Origin: Physcomitrium patens
Taxonomy: Eukaryota; Streptophyta; Bryopsida; Funariales; Funariaceae
NCBI RefSeq assembly: GCF_000002425.4
Contig: NC_037255.1
Span: 4,136,005-4,200,004 of the forward strand
Direction of reading: 5' to 3'
Length of the DNA stretch: 64,000 nucleotides
Shown here: piece after piece, positions 49,867-62,340 of the stretch
How positions within the stretch are numbered: position 1 is the stretch's first letter
Layout: each line of letters opens with the position of its first letter
Notes under the pieces: generated by a model
The model's input: only the letters and a program-made list of their open reading frames with translations
Told to the model about the DNA's origin: nothing
The model's database searches: none
Position numbers and translations under genes: made by a program

Positions 49867-51059
49867 TATATAGTGAAAATGTGAACAAAAATAATATTAT
49901 GATATATACTCTATCAACTTGGTTTAATAATAATTCTAGATATTTAAACAAGGTTTTTATAAAAGCTTCTTAATTTATTTATATTAGATAAATATTTAAT
50001 ATGATCAACTCTAAAATAAAATTAAAGATTAAATTATACTAAAGGTTAAAATATACTAAAGATGTCTATTATATTAAAGATTAAATTGTACTAAAGATTA
50101 GACATCAAAGAATTACATCAATGAGCTAGCTTCAAATTTGTTTCAAAATTATAAAGCTTTTTTTTATAGGTTTTGAAATAGTTTTGCAATCATTATAAAA
50201 AATCAAGGTTTGTATTGGTGACTTTGACTTCAAGTAATAAAATTATAATTAGTATTATTGGTTGATTTATAAAATGTGTACAATGTCTATATTTTAAATT
50301 TCATTAATGCATAGTTGAATAAATGTACTCATTATGTGTGAAATTTTATATTATTTTAATAGTATAATCAAAAGATATTTATTTATTAATTTAAGAAGAT
50401 ATTAAAAATTGGCAATATAAGATTGGATAGAATTTTTGCAATATCTAAAGATCTACTTATTGGAAAAAAGAAAAATTTAGCATAATTTTAGTAGACTAAT
50501 ATATTAAGCTATGTGTCAATTTGGCACTGAAGTTAAGAATTAGAGGTGGAGAAATTGTTGATTGAACTTCATCATCAACCTTTAAGTTGATAGCCAAAGG
50601 ATACTAACATGGTTCTTTTGTATTTTTTTTCATAATTTATCAGTTGGATTGAATTATAATTTTTTTAGCATATTAAAGATGTATTATTTTACTAATATGA
50701 TTTTTTTTGTACAAATTGAATAGTTTGATCAGAAATTATAGCTAATTGTAGCTTATTGCCCAAGATGAGGGTTTAGAGAGAAAATTGGAAGTTGTAAAAA
50801 AAGAAAAATAATAAGACAATTAGGATATGTATTTGCTTGAGGTAATTAAAAAATATATATTTGAGTAATTTGCATTAGCTTTTAGTCATTTTGTATTAAA
50901 ATTCAAATTGATTCTTTTTTCATGATTAAAACCTATTAGGATTTTTTGAATAATTGTAACATATGACTTTATTTTCTATAGTCAGGTATTTAGTGCATTT
51001 CTAAACAAGAAGACATGTAATGTAACAATCTGCAACTAAAATCTTATGTAACATCTAGT

Positions 51060-52196
51060 AAAGATCTTATTTTGTTTTTAGATCCTTCACCTTATTTCAC
51101 AATAGATGTTTTTTTAGCACCAAAAAATCACAAAATCTTAGCCCTGTTAGATTTAAAAGCTTTAGCTTATTTTATAAACAAAGATTTTATAAAAATATAA
51201 AAATATTATTATTTTAAAAAATAAAACTTATAAATATAAAAATAATAGATAATCATTTATTGAATTTTAAATATGTTACATATAAAAATATTTTTTTAGA
51301 TGTAGCAACTAGTAGTCATAATAGTTTGATAATTTTTAATATAAATAGATCTTTTGATTCAATTATTTTAGAATTATTGTGGCTAAAAAAACATAATCCT
51401 CTAATAGATTGAATTTCTTGTAACTTTGATTTTTTTCTATAGTTTAGTCTAAGATTCTACTAGGCTAGTAGAAATCTATAAAATAAATACATCCAAATTA
51501 TTATTTGTAGATGAAGAGTTTCATGCATGGTGCAAAAGAAGAGAAAACTTTTACTTTATATGCCATATTTATTAATAGAAGAAAGGATTTCAAGTGGCAT
51601 TTTAAGCCAATATCAAGATTATCAAGATATTTTTGAAAAAAAATACAAATATTCTTCTAGGGCATTGTTTTTATGATTATTCCATTGATCTTCAAGAAAG
51701 AACTCGACTATCATTTAAACCACTTTATAGCCTATCACAATATAAGTTGACTACATTTAAAGAGTATATTGATGATATTTTGACTAAAAACTTCATATGC
51801 CATTTTAAATCTGCAACTAAGGCTCCTATCTTATTGTGAAGAAAAAAAATAGATCTCTACAAATGTGTGTAGACTATTGAAGACTCAACAAGATTATTAT
51901 GAAAAAAAAATATCTTTGATATTTGATTTTAAGACTTTTTAATGAATTAAATTAAGCAAAGATCTATAAAAAAATAGATCTATATAAAAATAGATCTATA
52001 AGGAACATATAATTTGATATGCATTAAAAAAAAGAAATGAATGTAAATTATATTTTGAATCAAGTATGGAAATTTAAAATATAATGTCATGCCTTTTGGA
52101 TTCACAAATGTACCAACTACTTTTCAACATGTAATGAATGATATTATTTGTAAGTTTTTTTTAATGATTTTATCTTTTATTATTTATTGAGTTGAA
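51060..52196 (+). pseudogene. protease and partial reverse transcriptase of copy C2
   Basis: The protease shows as PYFTIDVFLAPKNHK followed by ALLDLKALAYFINKDF, with the Asp-Ser-Gly triad lost. The reverse transcriptase N-terminus (51,633-51,839) is open and reads DYSIDLQERTRLSF, then YSLSQYKLTTFKEYIDD. It continues in other frames to FANVPTTFQHVMND (about 52,105-52,140) and breaks off before the catalytic loop, where sequence jumps to the region after RNase H. Confidence 0.75.
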
Positions 52197-53790
52197 AAAC
52201 ATCAAGGTTTAGTAGATATAATTTTTAAATATTCTTATCTTATATCAAAAGAAGAAGATGTAACTTTTGATCAACAAAGAACTATTTTTTTGAAGGTGGA
52301 GCATTTTTATCTTCAAGCAATGAAATCAATATCGATTATTGATTCAACATTTGTTAAGAAAATTCAATGAAATATTTCTTCTAATCTTCTTATTTATAAT
52401 ATAAAGAATAATTCTTCTAAGTCTCGTGATACTTCCAAATTTGAGTTCAAAAAAAATCTATTTTATTTCAAAAATAATCTATATATTTCAAAAAGATAAG
52501 TATATTTTTGTTTTCTTTAAACACATCATAACTTTTCAAAGACAAGACATTTTGGATACAACAAGATTTTGAAGATTATATCTAGAGATTTTTAGTGGCA
52601 GCAAATGTGGAAGACTATAAGGACTTTGTACAATCATGTGATATTCATTTAAGATCAAAAAGTCCTTTTCATCAATTCTATAGATTTTTTTAACCATTGC
52701 CTATATCATAACAACTATGGTCTTTTATTTCTATGGATTTTATTATAGATCTTCTAAATTCAAGTTCATATGACTCTATATTTGTAATTCTTGATACTTC
52801 ACTAAAATAACACATTTTATACTATATACAAAATCTATTTCAAGTGAAGAAATATATAAGCTTTTTCTTGATAATATTTATTACTATTATGGAATGCCAA
52901 AGGATATTATATCAAATAGAGTGATATAATTTGTATCAAGATTTTAGAAAATCTTTTTTAAAATATTGAAGGTGGATATAAAACTTTCTTTGGTCTTGCA
53001 TCCTTAAAATGATAGACAAATAGAAAAGATGAATCAAGTTTTTAAGTAATATTTGAGGTATATCATTAACTATGATTAAGATGATTAGAAAACTCTTTTG
53101 TTATTGATAGAATCTGTGTATAATAATTTGGTATATTTTCCTATTCAATAAATATCTTTTTTTGCTAATTATCAAAATCATCTATAATTTGATATTTTTA
53201 ACTTTTAAAAAATTGATAATCCTGTGATAGAAAATTTTTCAAATTAATTATTAGAGCTACATGCAACAATGAAGGCATAGTTAAAGAAAGTTTAAGAACA
53301 ACAAAAGATCAACAAAAATGCTTATCACAAGAAACAATGACAATTCAACATGGATAATAAGGTATGATTACTTTATTGAAATATCAAGATTAATCATCTT
53401 TGTGACAAGTTGGATTATTATAGGCTAGAATCTTTTTTTATTTGTGAATAAGTCAATCTTATTGCTTATTGATTATATTGTCTAGAGTGTATAAAGATCC
53501 ATTCCATATTTCACATCTCTCTTTTTGAGCCATATAATATAGTGAATATCTTAGAAAGAAGGCAAATGCCACTTCTTTCTATAAAAGTGGATAATAATCA
53601 AGAGTTCAAAGTAGAAGAAGTCTTAATTTCAAGGTGATAGCAAAATAGATTAAACTATCTTGTTTATTGATATAAATATGTTATTAATAAATACACATAA
53701 AAGCTAACAATGAATCTTATAAATAAAACAAAGAAAGTTGAGGTTTTTGATTGACAATATCTATTAAAATTAAGATGAAGAAAAGTAAGA
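52197..53790 (+). pseudogene. integrase and chromodomain of copy C2
   Basis: Starts in the linker after RNase H (FKYSYLISKEEDVTFDQQ), then the zinc-binding part near 52,530-52,640 (a TRHFGYNKILKIISRDF-like frame), the core region with NNYGLLFLW, and the C-terminal beta-barrel. A chromodomain tail with a KESYK- and NKTKKVEVFD-like order lies at 53,690-53,760. All parts are broken by stops. Confidence 0.65.
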
Positions 53791-53845
53791 TCTATGAAAG
53801 ATGATGATTGCTCTTCATAGAATTTGTTTCTAACAGAGAAATAAA

Positions 53846-54532
53846 AGTCATATATATGTATATATATATATATATATCTATATTTATATATATATATATC
53901 TATATCTATATATATATATCTATATTTATATATATATATATATATCTATATCTATATATATATATCTATATCTATATATATATATATATATCTATATCTA
54001 TATATATATATATTCCAATAATTATCTATATAATTAGATTGAAGTAAATAAAATTAGATTAATTTCATAATATCTTTTAAAAATCTTTTTAGAAGCTTTA
54101 TAGATGTAATTTTGATTTTACATGTATTTGTAGTTAATTAACTCGTTAGAAATTTGGTCAAAAAATTAACCACATATCATACGTATTGGTAGCTTGTAGA
54201 ACAAACTAACTATGTGGCGTATATATGGAAAATTTGCCTTACAAGTTAAAGCATGTGCTTTATAAAGTCAACATGTGTTGGAAGGCTTATAGAACATTGC
54301 CACGTAGTTTTTAGTTAGATAGTATATATGGAAGCAAGAATGAAGCCTTCTTCACTCTTGTTAATGCCTTTTTTGTTCTTAGTCTTATTTCAAGACTTTT
54401 TGGTTTTCTTGTTTTGGGCAATAGCCATTCTAATTCAATATTATACCATCTTTGAATGATTATCTAGTCTTTTAGAGTGACACAAGAGTATTTTGATTTT
54501 TTAGTTTTTTAAAATTCATGTCGTTAATAATT
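53846..54532 (+). repeat. LTR3 with large TA expansion
   Basis: Begins AGTCATATATATG, equivalent to TGTCATG of the family. A TA/TC tract of about 155 bp (53,855-54,012) replaces the first unique bases. The rest aligns with LTR4 through GAACATTGCCACGTAGTTTT. The last few bases are lost where it meets the reverse transcriptase fragment. Confidence 0.8.
53855..54012. repeat. long (TA)n/(TC) tract inside LTR3
   Basis: TA dinucleotides with regularly spaced TC steps. It creates a spurious 79-codon Tyr/Ile ORF. Confidence 0.95.
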
Positions 54533-57112
54533 ATTGATGATTCAATAAGATCACTATTAAGAATAAATATCTTTTATTTTTAATTTTATGAATTTTTAAT
54601 CAATTCAATCAAACAAAGGTCTATATAAAAATAGATTTATAAAGAGAATTTAATCTAATATGCATCAAATAAAAAAATAAATAAAAGACTATATTTTAAA
54701 CTAGGTATAAATATTTTGAATATAATGTGATGTCTTTTGGACTCACAAATATATTAGTTGCTTTTCAACACCTAATGAATGATGATTTTTAGAATTTTTT
54801 TGATATTTTTGTCATTTATTATCTAAATAATATTTGAATTTATTCTAAAATATTAAAATTATGAACTTCATATTTGTAATGTATTATAAAAAATTTAAAA
54901 TATAAGATTATATACTAATATAGAAAAGTGTGTATTTTATATTACTTTAGTTGGCTTTTTAGGATACATCATTTTAAATGATGGCCTTATGATGGATCCT
55001 AAGAAGATTCAAACTATCATGGATTGAAAGATATCAAAAAAAATAAAAAATTTAAAATATTTTTTGAAATTTGTCAATTTCTATTGGATCTTCATCAAAA
55101 TTTTCTTTCAAGTTGTAGCTCTAATGATCTAATATAAAAAAAATTAAAGTAAAGAAAAAAAAATAAAGAATATTTTGAAGTTTTAAAGTTAACTTTTATT
55201 ATTGCATCAATCTTATATTACATTATTGTGTGGTAATACAATTATATAGTGAAAGAAGAAAGAAAATGTTATGTTATTGACGATCTTAAATAAAAATATT
55301 TTAGAAAATTATCTTAAAAATATAGATAATAATCAAGGAAATATTAAAAATTCACAAATTCCAATATTGCCTTCTTAAAAAAGAGACTTCTATTTATTTT
55401 GGAAGAACTTGAGAAAGCCAAATCAAAGTAAATGAGATAAATAATTGATATAAGAATTTTTAGTAAAAAATTGAGAATATATTTTTAATAAAAATTACTT
55501 CAAAATATGAAGAATTGATACCTCAAAAAAGACTAGTTGAGAATCAAGGTCAAAATCAGACCCTGAGGTACAAAATCGCTCACCTATAGCAACTCTAGGA
55601 TTCTTTAGATATTCAAAGAGTGGGATTTGAAATTAAACTTGTGAGAGGATTTTTGGAAGTTTATTTCATGTGAATTAAATGCATATTAAGGTTTAAAGAA
55701 ATTTCCAAAATAAGGGATGTATTCAATAGATTTGGATTTTAAAAAGTTAAAAAAAATATTTTAAATTTAAGGATTTTATGATTGTCGTAGCATGTTTATA
55801 TGGTCTCAGATAATTTAAATCTAGTGAATGTTTTTTTAATATCTCACATCCATTAATTCAATTAAAGCACAAATTAATGAGAGCAATTTAGACTTAGAAG
55901 TTTACAAATCAGCCAATTTTTGAAGTAATTCAATGGCTCAACAAGGAAAAATTGCTATTGAAAGATCAACATTCAAATTTGAGAAAAAAAAACAACCAAT
56001 ATTTAAAAGGTTTTGAGAACTTTTTTTTTCAACTAGTGAGTTTAACTTTCTTCAAATTTTGTGTATATATTAATTGCTTGTTGGGTGAAATGTAGGAATT
56101 TTTTTAGTTAAGAAAAATAATGTTATTAATATTTATTGAATATTAAAAAAACTTTAAGAATTGATTAAGATTTATTGAATTTGTTTTTAAATTTTATTTA
56201 GGATTTAGGATTTGATTAAGGTTTGATCTAAGATTTAATCTAAGCTTTGATTAATAATTTGATTAAATTGTATTTAGGTTTTTGTTAGGATTTCATTAAA
56301 ATTTGGTCTTGGTTTTTTTTTAAAGATTTTATTAAAATTTAATTAAAATTAAATTAAAATCTTATTAGTTTTTTTTTTCAATTTTTAGAATTACAGTAGG
56401 ATTTGATTAAAGCTACCTTAAAATTTGGTTAGGATTTATTTAGAATTTATTCATAATTTATTTAATTTTCTATTTTAAATATTTTTTAGAATTATTTTTA
56501 TTTCTTTAAAGGTTTCTAATTTTGATATTTATTTAATATTATTTTTATTTCTTTAAATATTTTAATTTTATGTTTCTTAAAGATTTTTTTATTATTTTTT
56601 TAAAAATTAATTTATGAATTTTTTATATTTCTTTTTATATTTCTTTTAAATTTCTTTTGGTTAAAATTCAATTAAGATTTTTAAAAAATACTTAAAATTT
56701 AATTAAGATTCAATCAAATTTTATAAGATCTTATTATTGTATTTTTTATTTATTTTCCACAACCAGGTCTTTAATATATTTTTAAGGAAGAATTTATATT
56801 ATATAATTGTATCAACTTTTCCAAGGCATTCTTTATGAAAATAGACTCATTGGATTTTCCTTTGAATGCAATATTGTCACAAATAGAAATAGATGACAAA
56901 TTTCATTCATTAGCTTTTCACTCCAAAATTATTTTAGCAGCTAAGATCAACTACAAGATCGACAATAAAGAACTTGCAATTGTAGATTCATTTCAAGAAT
57001 AGTATCATTATCTTGAAGGTATTTCTAGTAGAAGTCAGGATGTATACAAATCATAAGAATCTTATGTATTTGATGTCACCACTAGTTTTGAATAGTCACC
57101 TAGTTTGTTTTT
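54533..57112 (+). pseudogene. gypsy copy C3: reverse transcriptase and RNase H fragment
   Basis: Fused directly to LTR3. Reverse transcriptase sequence starts within the Y-R-G-L-N region (DDSIRSLLRI) and runs to 55,226. X3 interrupts at 55,227-56,806, and RNase H-region sequence resumes at 56,807-57,112 (FHSLAFHSKIILAAKINYKI is the family's AYHSRKL segment). The catalytic loop at 54,820-54,831 reads Tyr-Leu-Asn-Asn, so both Asp are lost. No gag, protease or integrase is present. Confidence 0.75.
55227..56806 (+). mobile_element. repeat X, copy X3
   Basis: 1.58 kb, starting TGTGTGGTAATACAATTATA, with the typical AGGATTTGATTAAG-like word series at 56,200-56,460 and CCACAACCAGGTC close to the end. 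The interrupted gypsy target continues as TTGTATCAACTTTTCC, as in the intact copy at 61,916-61,936. Confidence 0.75.
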
Positions 57113-58571
57113 TGTAATGTAATATAGGTAATAAATGAAAGAAAAAAAATTATATTATAGAAGATCTTATTTTAAAATATCATAAAAATATATTTAAAAA
57201 ATATATATAATAGTCAAAAAGATAATAAAACTAAAAGATGCTAATATTTCTTTTTTACAAAATAAGCTTCTACTTACTTTATAAGACCATAACTAAGGCA
57301 AATTACAATAGATTAGACATTAAATATTATAGGAATGTGTAGGAAAGAACAAAGAGTAGATTTTAGCAAAATTTACTTCAAGAAGCCAAGAATTGATACT
57401 CAAAGAAGACCACTTGTCAACTTGGGTTGAAATCAGATCCCAAGGTACAAAACTGTGCACCTACAATGATTCATGAGTTTTTTGGTAGATCAAAGAATAG
57501 GATCTAAAAAAAAACTTAAGAAGAGATTTTTGGGTATTGGTTTTATGTCAATTGAATTAAAATTGAATTTTTGAGGGATTTTCAAAATTTATAATATTCT
57601 CAATTAATTTAGATTTTAAAAAATAATATTATATTTATAAATTTGAAGGTTTCTTGAATTTTGTGGTATAAGTAAAAATGAATTTTGAGTAATATGTTGG
57701 TGTAGTAGTTTTAAATATATGTGCAAATTTTGAAGTCAATTGAATAGTTAGATCAAAGTATGTGAAGGTTTTTGTAGATTGAGATTTGAAAAATTGGAGT
57801 TTTAAGATTAGAGAGTATTTCTAAGATCTTCTATAATTTATCAATTGGATTGAAGTAAATTTTTTTTGTATGAATACTAGATTAAATTTTCAACATTTAA
57901 GATGAAATTTGTGAGTAATTCAATGGTTCAAGAAGGAAATATTGGCACTACAAGTTTAACATTCAGATTGAAGTAGGAGGTTGCCTAATATCTTATTGGA
58001 TTATCTTGCATTTTTTTCAATTAGTAAATGCAATTGATTTCATCTTTCTTGTACTTGTTCCTTACTAAGACATTAAGAAGTGTATAAAATTTGAAATGAT
58101 ATCAAATATTTAATAATTATTTCTTAATATTTTATTTTTCTATAGGATTTATTAAAATTTTATTTAAGATCTAGGATTTTATTAAGATTATGATTTGTTT
58201 AGGATTTGATTTAGAAATTTTTAAAGATTTATTTAAGATTTAAGGATTCATTAAGATTTTATTAGAATTTGACCTAAGATTTAGTTAAGATTTAATTAGG
58301 GTTTTATTTAGGATTTGATTTAGGATTTTATTAAGATTTAATTAAGATTATATTAAGATTTTTATTTTTAATATTTATTTAGAATTTTTTATTTTTTTGT
58401 GATTTTTTAAAAATTTATTTCAATAGGTTAAAATTTGATTGAATTATTAAGAATTACTTAAAGTTTATTTAATGTTTTATTAGTTTTGGTAGAATTGTTG
58501 TTGCATTATTAGTTACCTTCCACAACTAGGTATCTAGTACATTCTTAAGTAAGAATACATCTAATATGACA
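57113..58571 (+). mobile_element. repeat X, copy X4
   Basis: 1.46 kb, direct repeat of X3 separated by 306 bp of gypsy RNase H sequence. Starts TGTAATGTAATATAGG and ends CTAATATGACA. Contains CCACAACTAGGTATCTAGTA near the end. Confidence 0.75.
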
Positions 58572-58613
58572 ATGCTAAAATACATCATTATCAAGATTTG
58601 ATTTTAATATCAC

Positions 58614-59161
58614 TATCATGGATATATGTTTACTATAATTGTTATCCAAGTAATATGAATAGATAGAAGTAAGTAAAAGTAGATTCATTTCATAATATCT
58701 TTTAAGAAAGCTTTTTAAAAGCTTCACAGACATTGCTTTGACTTTACATGTATTTTTAGTTGATTGATAGGTTAGAAACTTGGTCAACAAGTTAACCATG
58801 TGCTAAATATGTTAGCAGCTTGCAAAACAAGCTAATTATGTGGTGCACATATAGAAAACTTGTCTTGCAAGTTAAGATACATGTTGTGTAAAGTTAACAT
58901 ATTTTGAAAGTCCTATAGAACATTGTCACATAGCTCTTACGTAGATAGTATATACAAAGGCAAGAGTGAAGTCTTCTTCATTCTTGTCAATTCTTTTCTC
59001 GTTTTTAATCTATTTTTAAAAAGTCTTTAGTTTTCTTATCTTTTGGTAATAGCCATTCTAATTTCTTTTTAATATATATACTTTTTTATTCTTATTTTAT
59101 TATACTTCTTTAAAAAAGTTTCAATTATTTATTTGTTTTCATCAAACTCTTGTCATTGACA
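58614..59161 (+). repeat. LTR4, 5' LTR of copy E
   Basis: 548 bp, starts TATCATGGATATATG (TGTCATG in copy A), ends TGACA. It is followed 21 bases later by AATATTAGAG (59,183), the same displaced primer-site-like motif as in copy A. Confidence 0.8.
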
Positions 59162-59399
59162 GATTGAAAAGAGTACACTTACAATATTAGAGATTTATAT
59201 TTTTTTAATTAAGAGTGGATTGTTTTTTTTTTCTTAATAAGACATAAGCATATTAGAAGTTACAAATTACCCTCTTTTAAACTGATATTATTCTTTTTAT
59301 TTTCAACTTCTTTTTTTTTACTTGTCTTGAGTAATATTAGATATTTTTTCTTTTAAGTCTTATTATAGCAAAGCTGATCAAAATAAAAAATGCAATGAT

Positions 59400-60300
59400 A
59401 CAAATACAAGAATAATTAAAAAAATTAATGCTTGCGATATATTAATTCAATTTACGACCACAAGAAGGAACAAGAATGATAGAAAGTAGAGATATAGAGA
59501 TGATTAGAGCTACTTCAATATCTACATCAAATCACATTCCTTTTCCTATAGTGAAATACCATTCAAGTACTAGAGAACCAAAAATTTCCTTACTTGAGAA
59601 GTTTGATGGTACTAAATTAAAGTTTTGAAGATTTATTAATCAAGTACAATTGGCAATTGAACTTCAACTTCAAATCTATCCAATTCCAGGATTATAAATT
59701 AAGTTGATTGAAATATAAATTTTTGATTTTGTATTATTACAATTTTTTTTTTTTTTTGAATAACATGATCTAATATTGAATAATTTTGAAGTTTTTTTTG
59801 GCATAGTTTTGATCTATGTATGAAAAATATGATATAATTTATATTACAATAAATAAGATCTATATTTTATGATAAAAAATTAATTTATAATATTGTATGT
59901 TTTATAATTTAGAAAACTTGTAATTGATATTAAATAGAATAATGTTGTATTCATTAGCCAAATTTTTTATAAATTATAATATGAGGTAAAAAAATTGATC
60001 TTCAATTTACCTGATCTTCAAACATTGAGTTAAGAAATTGATTTTGCTGTAAATTGTGACAATTGACTTTTTGAATTTTGATCTAAAAATTGTATAAGTA
60101 GGCCGTAATATTATAATAATTCAATGGCAATATCAATGTCTTTTTAATACATACCTTTGAAAGTAGAAGATATACAAATTAATGTGATATGTTTCAAATC
60201 TCTTATTAAGAAAGAAAAGACTTGTCGTTGTTAAAAAAGATTATATTTTTATTGTGGAGAATCAAAGTATATTTCTCAATATTGTCCAAAGAAGTGATGC
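59400..60300 (+). pseudogene. gag remnant of copy E
   Basis: Fragments in order: a charged N-terminal part, LLEKFDGTKLKF (about 59,590-59,630), INQVQLAIELQLQIYP, and a zinc knuckle at 60,244-60,285. The knuckle is readable as Tyr-Phe-Tyr-Cys-Gly-Glu-Ser-Lys-Tyr-x4-Cys: the first Cys and the His of the CCHC motif are both Tyr, each one transition away from the canonical codon. It cannot bind zinc normally. Confidence 0.7.
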
Positions 60301-60377
60301 AATGATAAAATGAAAAGTACAACTATCAAAAAAAGTAATATGTTGAAAAATGACTTTGTCCAGTTATAATAGGCATC

Positions 60378-60602
60378 ATGGGGCTAAAACCTTATAGAAC
60401 ACTCAATGAAGGTTCTATTCTCTCTTTCAAATCTTTTCCTTATTTTACAATAGATGTTAGTTTAGAACCTAAACATCACAAAGTCTTTGCCTTTCTAGAT
60501 TTAAGAGCCTCAACTTTTTTTTTAAATGAAGAATTTGTTAAAAAAAATAATATATCTTTAATTAAAAAAAATAAAACTTGTTCATATAGAAATCATAGAT
60601 AG
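60378..60602 (+). pseudogene. protease region of copy E
   Basis: 74 open codons. FPYFTIDVSLEPKHHKVFAF is followed by LDLRASTFFLNEEFV, aligning with the active-site region of copy A. The Asp stays, but the following Ser/Thr-Gly is Leu-Arg. Continues out of frame into the linker before reverse transcriptase. Confidence 0.75.
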
Positions 60603-60789
60603 TTGTTCGTTGTCTTTTAGAGATTTTATTTATGAAATATTTAAAAAAGAAACTAATTATTATAATAGCTTTGTGATATTTATTAACATTAGATCTCTTT
60701 TTAATATAATTATTTAGTTTTATTATGCTTAAAAAAGTACAATCCTTGAATAGATTGGATTTCTTGTAGACTTAAATTTTTTGAAAGTA

Positions 60790-61770
60790 TAACTAAGAGT
60801 AAACTTAATTAAATAGAACATTATAAATCTAGTACAATCAAACATGTATTTGTAGGTGCAAGAGCTTTCTTGCATGCAGCAAAAGAAAGATTACCTCGTA
60901 TCATTTATGCCACACCTATTTCTAAAAGTAGAAAGACTTCACATGGCATTTCTACTCAAAATTAAGATTTTAATTCTATATTTAAAAAAAATACAAATAT
61001 TCTTCTAAAATATCATCTCTATGACTGCTCAATTAATCTTTAAGAAAGAGCTCAACTGCCATTTAGATCAATCTATAATTTATTATAAAAAAAGTTGGCT
61101 AAATTCAAAAATATATTGAAAATCATCTAGCCAAGAACTTCATATGTTAGTCCAAATCTCCAATAAGAAGTCCAATTTTATTTGTAAAGAAAAAAGATAG
61201 ATCATTGTCAATGTATGTCAATTTTTGAGGACTCAATAAGATCACCATCAAGAACATGTACTCATTACCTTTGATATCTCGGCTTTTTAATTAGTTGAAT
61301 CAAGCTAAGATCTATACAAAAATTAATCTATAAAGGGTATAAAATCTAATATGCATCAAAAAATAAGGTAAAAACAAAGATTGCATTTCAAATCAAGTAG
61401 AAATATCTTGAATATAATATCATGCCTTTTAGAATTATAAATATACTAATAGCTTTTTAACATCTAATAAATAATATTTTTTGAAAGTTTTTGGATGATT
61501 TTATTGTTTGTTATTTAAATGACATCTTAATCTATTTTAAAAATATAAAAGAACATAAATTTTATATTCATTCAATGTTATAAAAATTAAAAGATGTGGG
61601 ATTTTATACTAAGATAGAAAAGTATGTATTTCACATTACTCAAGTCAACTTCTTAGAATACATCATTTCAAATGATGGACTTATGATCGATTTTAAGAAA
61701 GTTCAAATTATTATATATTTGAAGATTCTAATAACAATAAGAAATGTCCAATACTTTTTGTGATTTGCTA
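60790..61770 (+). pseudogene. reverse transcriptase of copy E
   Basis: Traced in three frames: an LPFRSIYNLL-like start near 61,050, the FVKKKDRSLSMYVNF segment near 61,180, and the palm with the catalytic loop at 61,512-61,523 reading Tyr-Leu-Asn-Asp, where the first Asp is Asn (codon 61,518-61,520). The thumb-side segment VNFLEYIISNDGLMIDFKKV follows. Not translatable as one protein. Confidence 0.75.
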
Positions 61771-61779
61771 ATTACCAAC

Positions 61780-62340
61780 GAATCTTTATAAAGGAATTTT
61801 TTTAAATTCTAACTCTACTTATATATTTGACTTGTAAAAACAAACTTTAATAGAATGAAGAAACAGAAGCAATATTTAAAACTTTAAAGAAATCTTTTAT
61901 TTTTACACTAATCTTCTATTGTATCAACTTTTCTAAGCTATTTTATATAGAAATAAATGCATCAAAATTTTCTTTTGGTGCTGTATTTTCATAAATAAGA
62001 ATTGATTATAAACTTAATCTAATAGCTTTTCATTCTAGAAATTTTCAATAGTTAAGATCAATTATAAGATCTATAAGAAAGAATTTTTTGGCAATCATAT
62101 ATTTATTTTAAAATGGCTCTATTATGTAGAAGGCCCTCTTAATCCGATCATTGTGTATATAAATCACAAGAACCTTGAATATTTTATGTGCCAAACCTTG
62201 AATATTTTATGTACTTGACAATCACTTATTAACTAGGAAATTAATAGAATATGTTAATTGTTCTTTTTAGACATTCTTATCTTGAATCAATAGAATGAGA
62301 TATATCTTTTGATCAATAAAGAATAATTTTCCTAAAGCCA
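61780..62340 (+). pseudogene. RNase H of copy E
   Basis: Recognised by order and by alignment with 56,807-57,112: FYINLF-like, a YRNKCIKIFFWCCIF segment (the family's ETDASDFALGAVLS), the F-H-S-R stretch, and INHKNLEYF. A 24-base segment containing AACCTTGAATATTTTATGT is tandemly duplicated near 62,170-62,220. Confidence 0.65.

Larger units (their letters stand above)
45408..51027 (+). mobile_element. repeat X, copy X2, split by copia
   Basis: The first 22 bases (TGATGTTATAACACAACTATA) precede the copia element; the rest follows at 49,867-51,027 and aligns with X1. It ends AATGTAACA. Without the copia the copy is about 1.2 kb. Confidence 0.7.
42378..54532 (+). mobile_element. gypsy copy C2 with nested X and copia insertions
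   Basis: Outer frame: LTR2 (42,378-44,128, split by X1), gag (44,129-45,407), then X2 carrying a copia element (45,408-51,027), then protease, reverse transcriptase, integrase and chromodomain (51,028-53,845), then LTR3 (53,846-54,532). Removing the insertions leaves an element of roughly the length of copy A minus a deletion of about 0.75 kb between reverse transcriptase and integrase. Gypsy sequence continues across X2: the gag end at 45,395-45,407 and the start at 51,028 are neighbours in copies C1 and E. Confidence 0.75.

Noticed and set aside
53808..54047. 79-codon Tyr/Ile-rich ORF
   Set aside because: It is only the translation of a TA/TC microsatellite inside LTR3.
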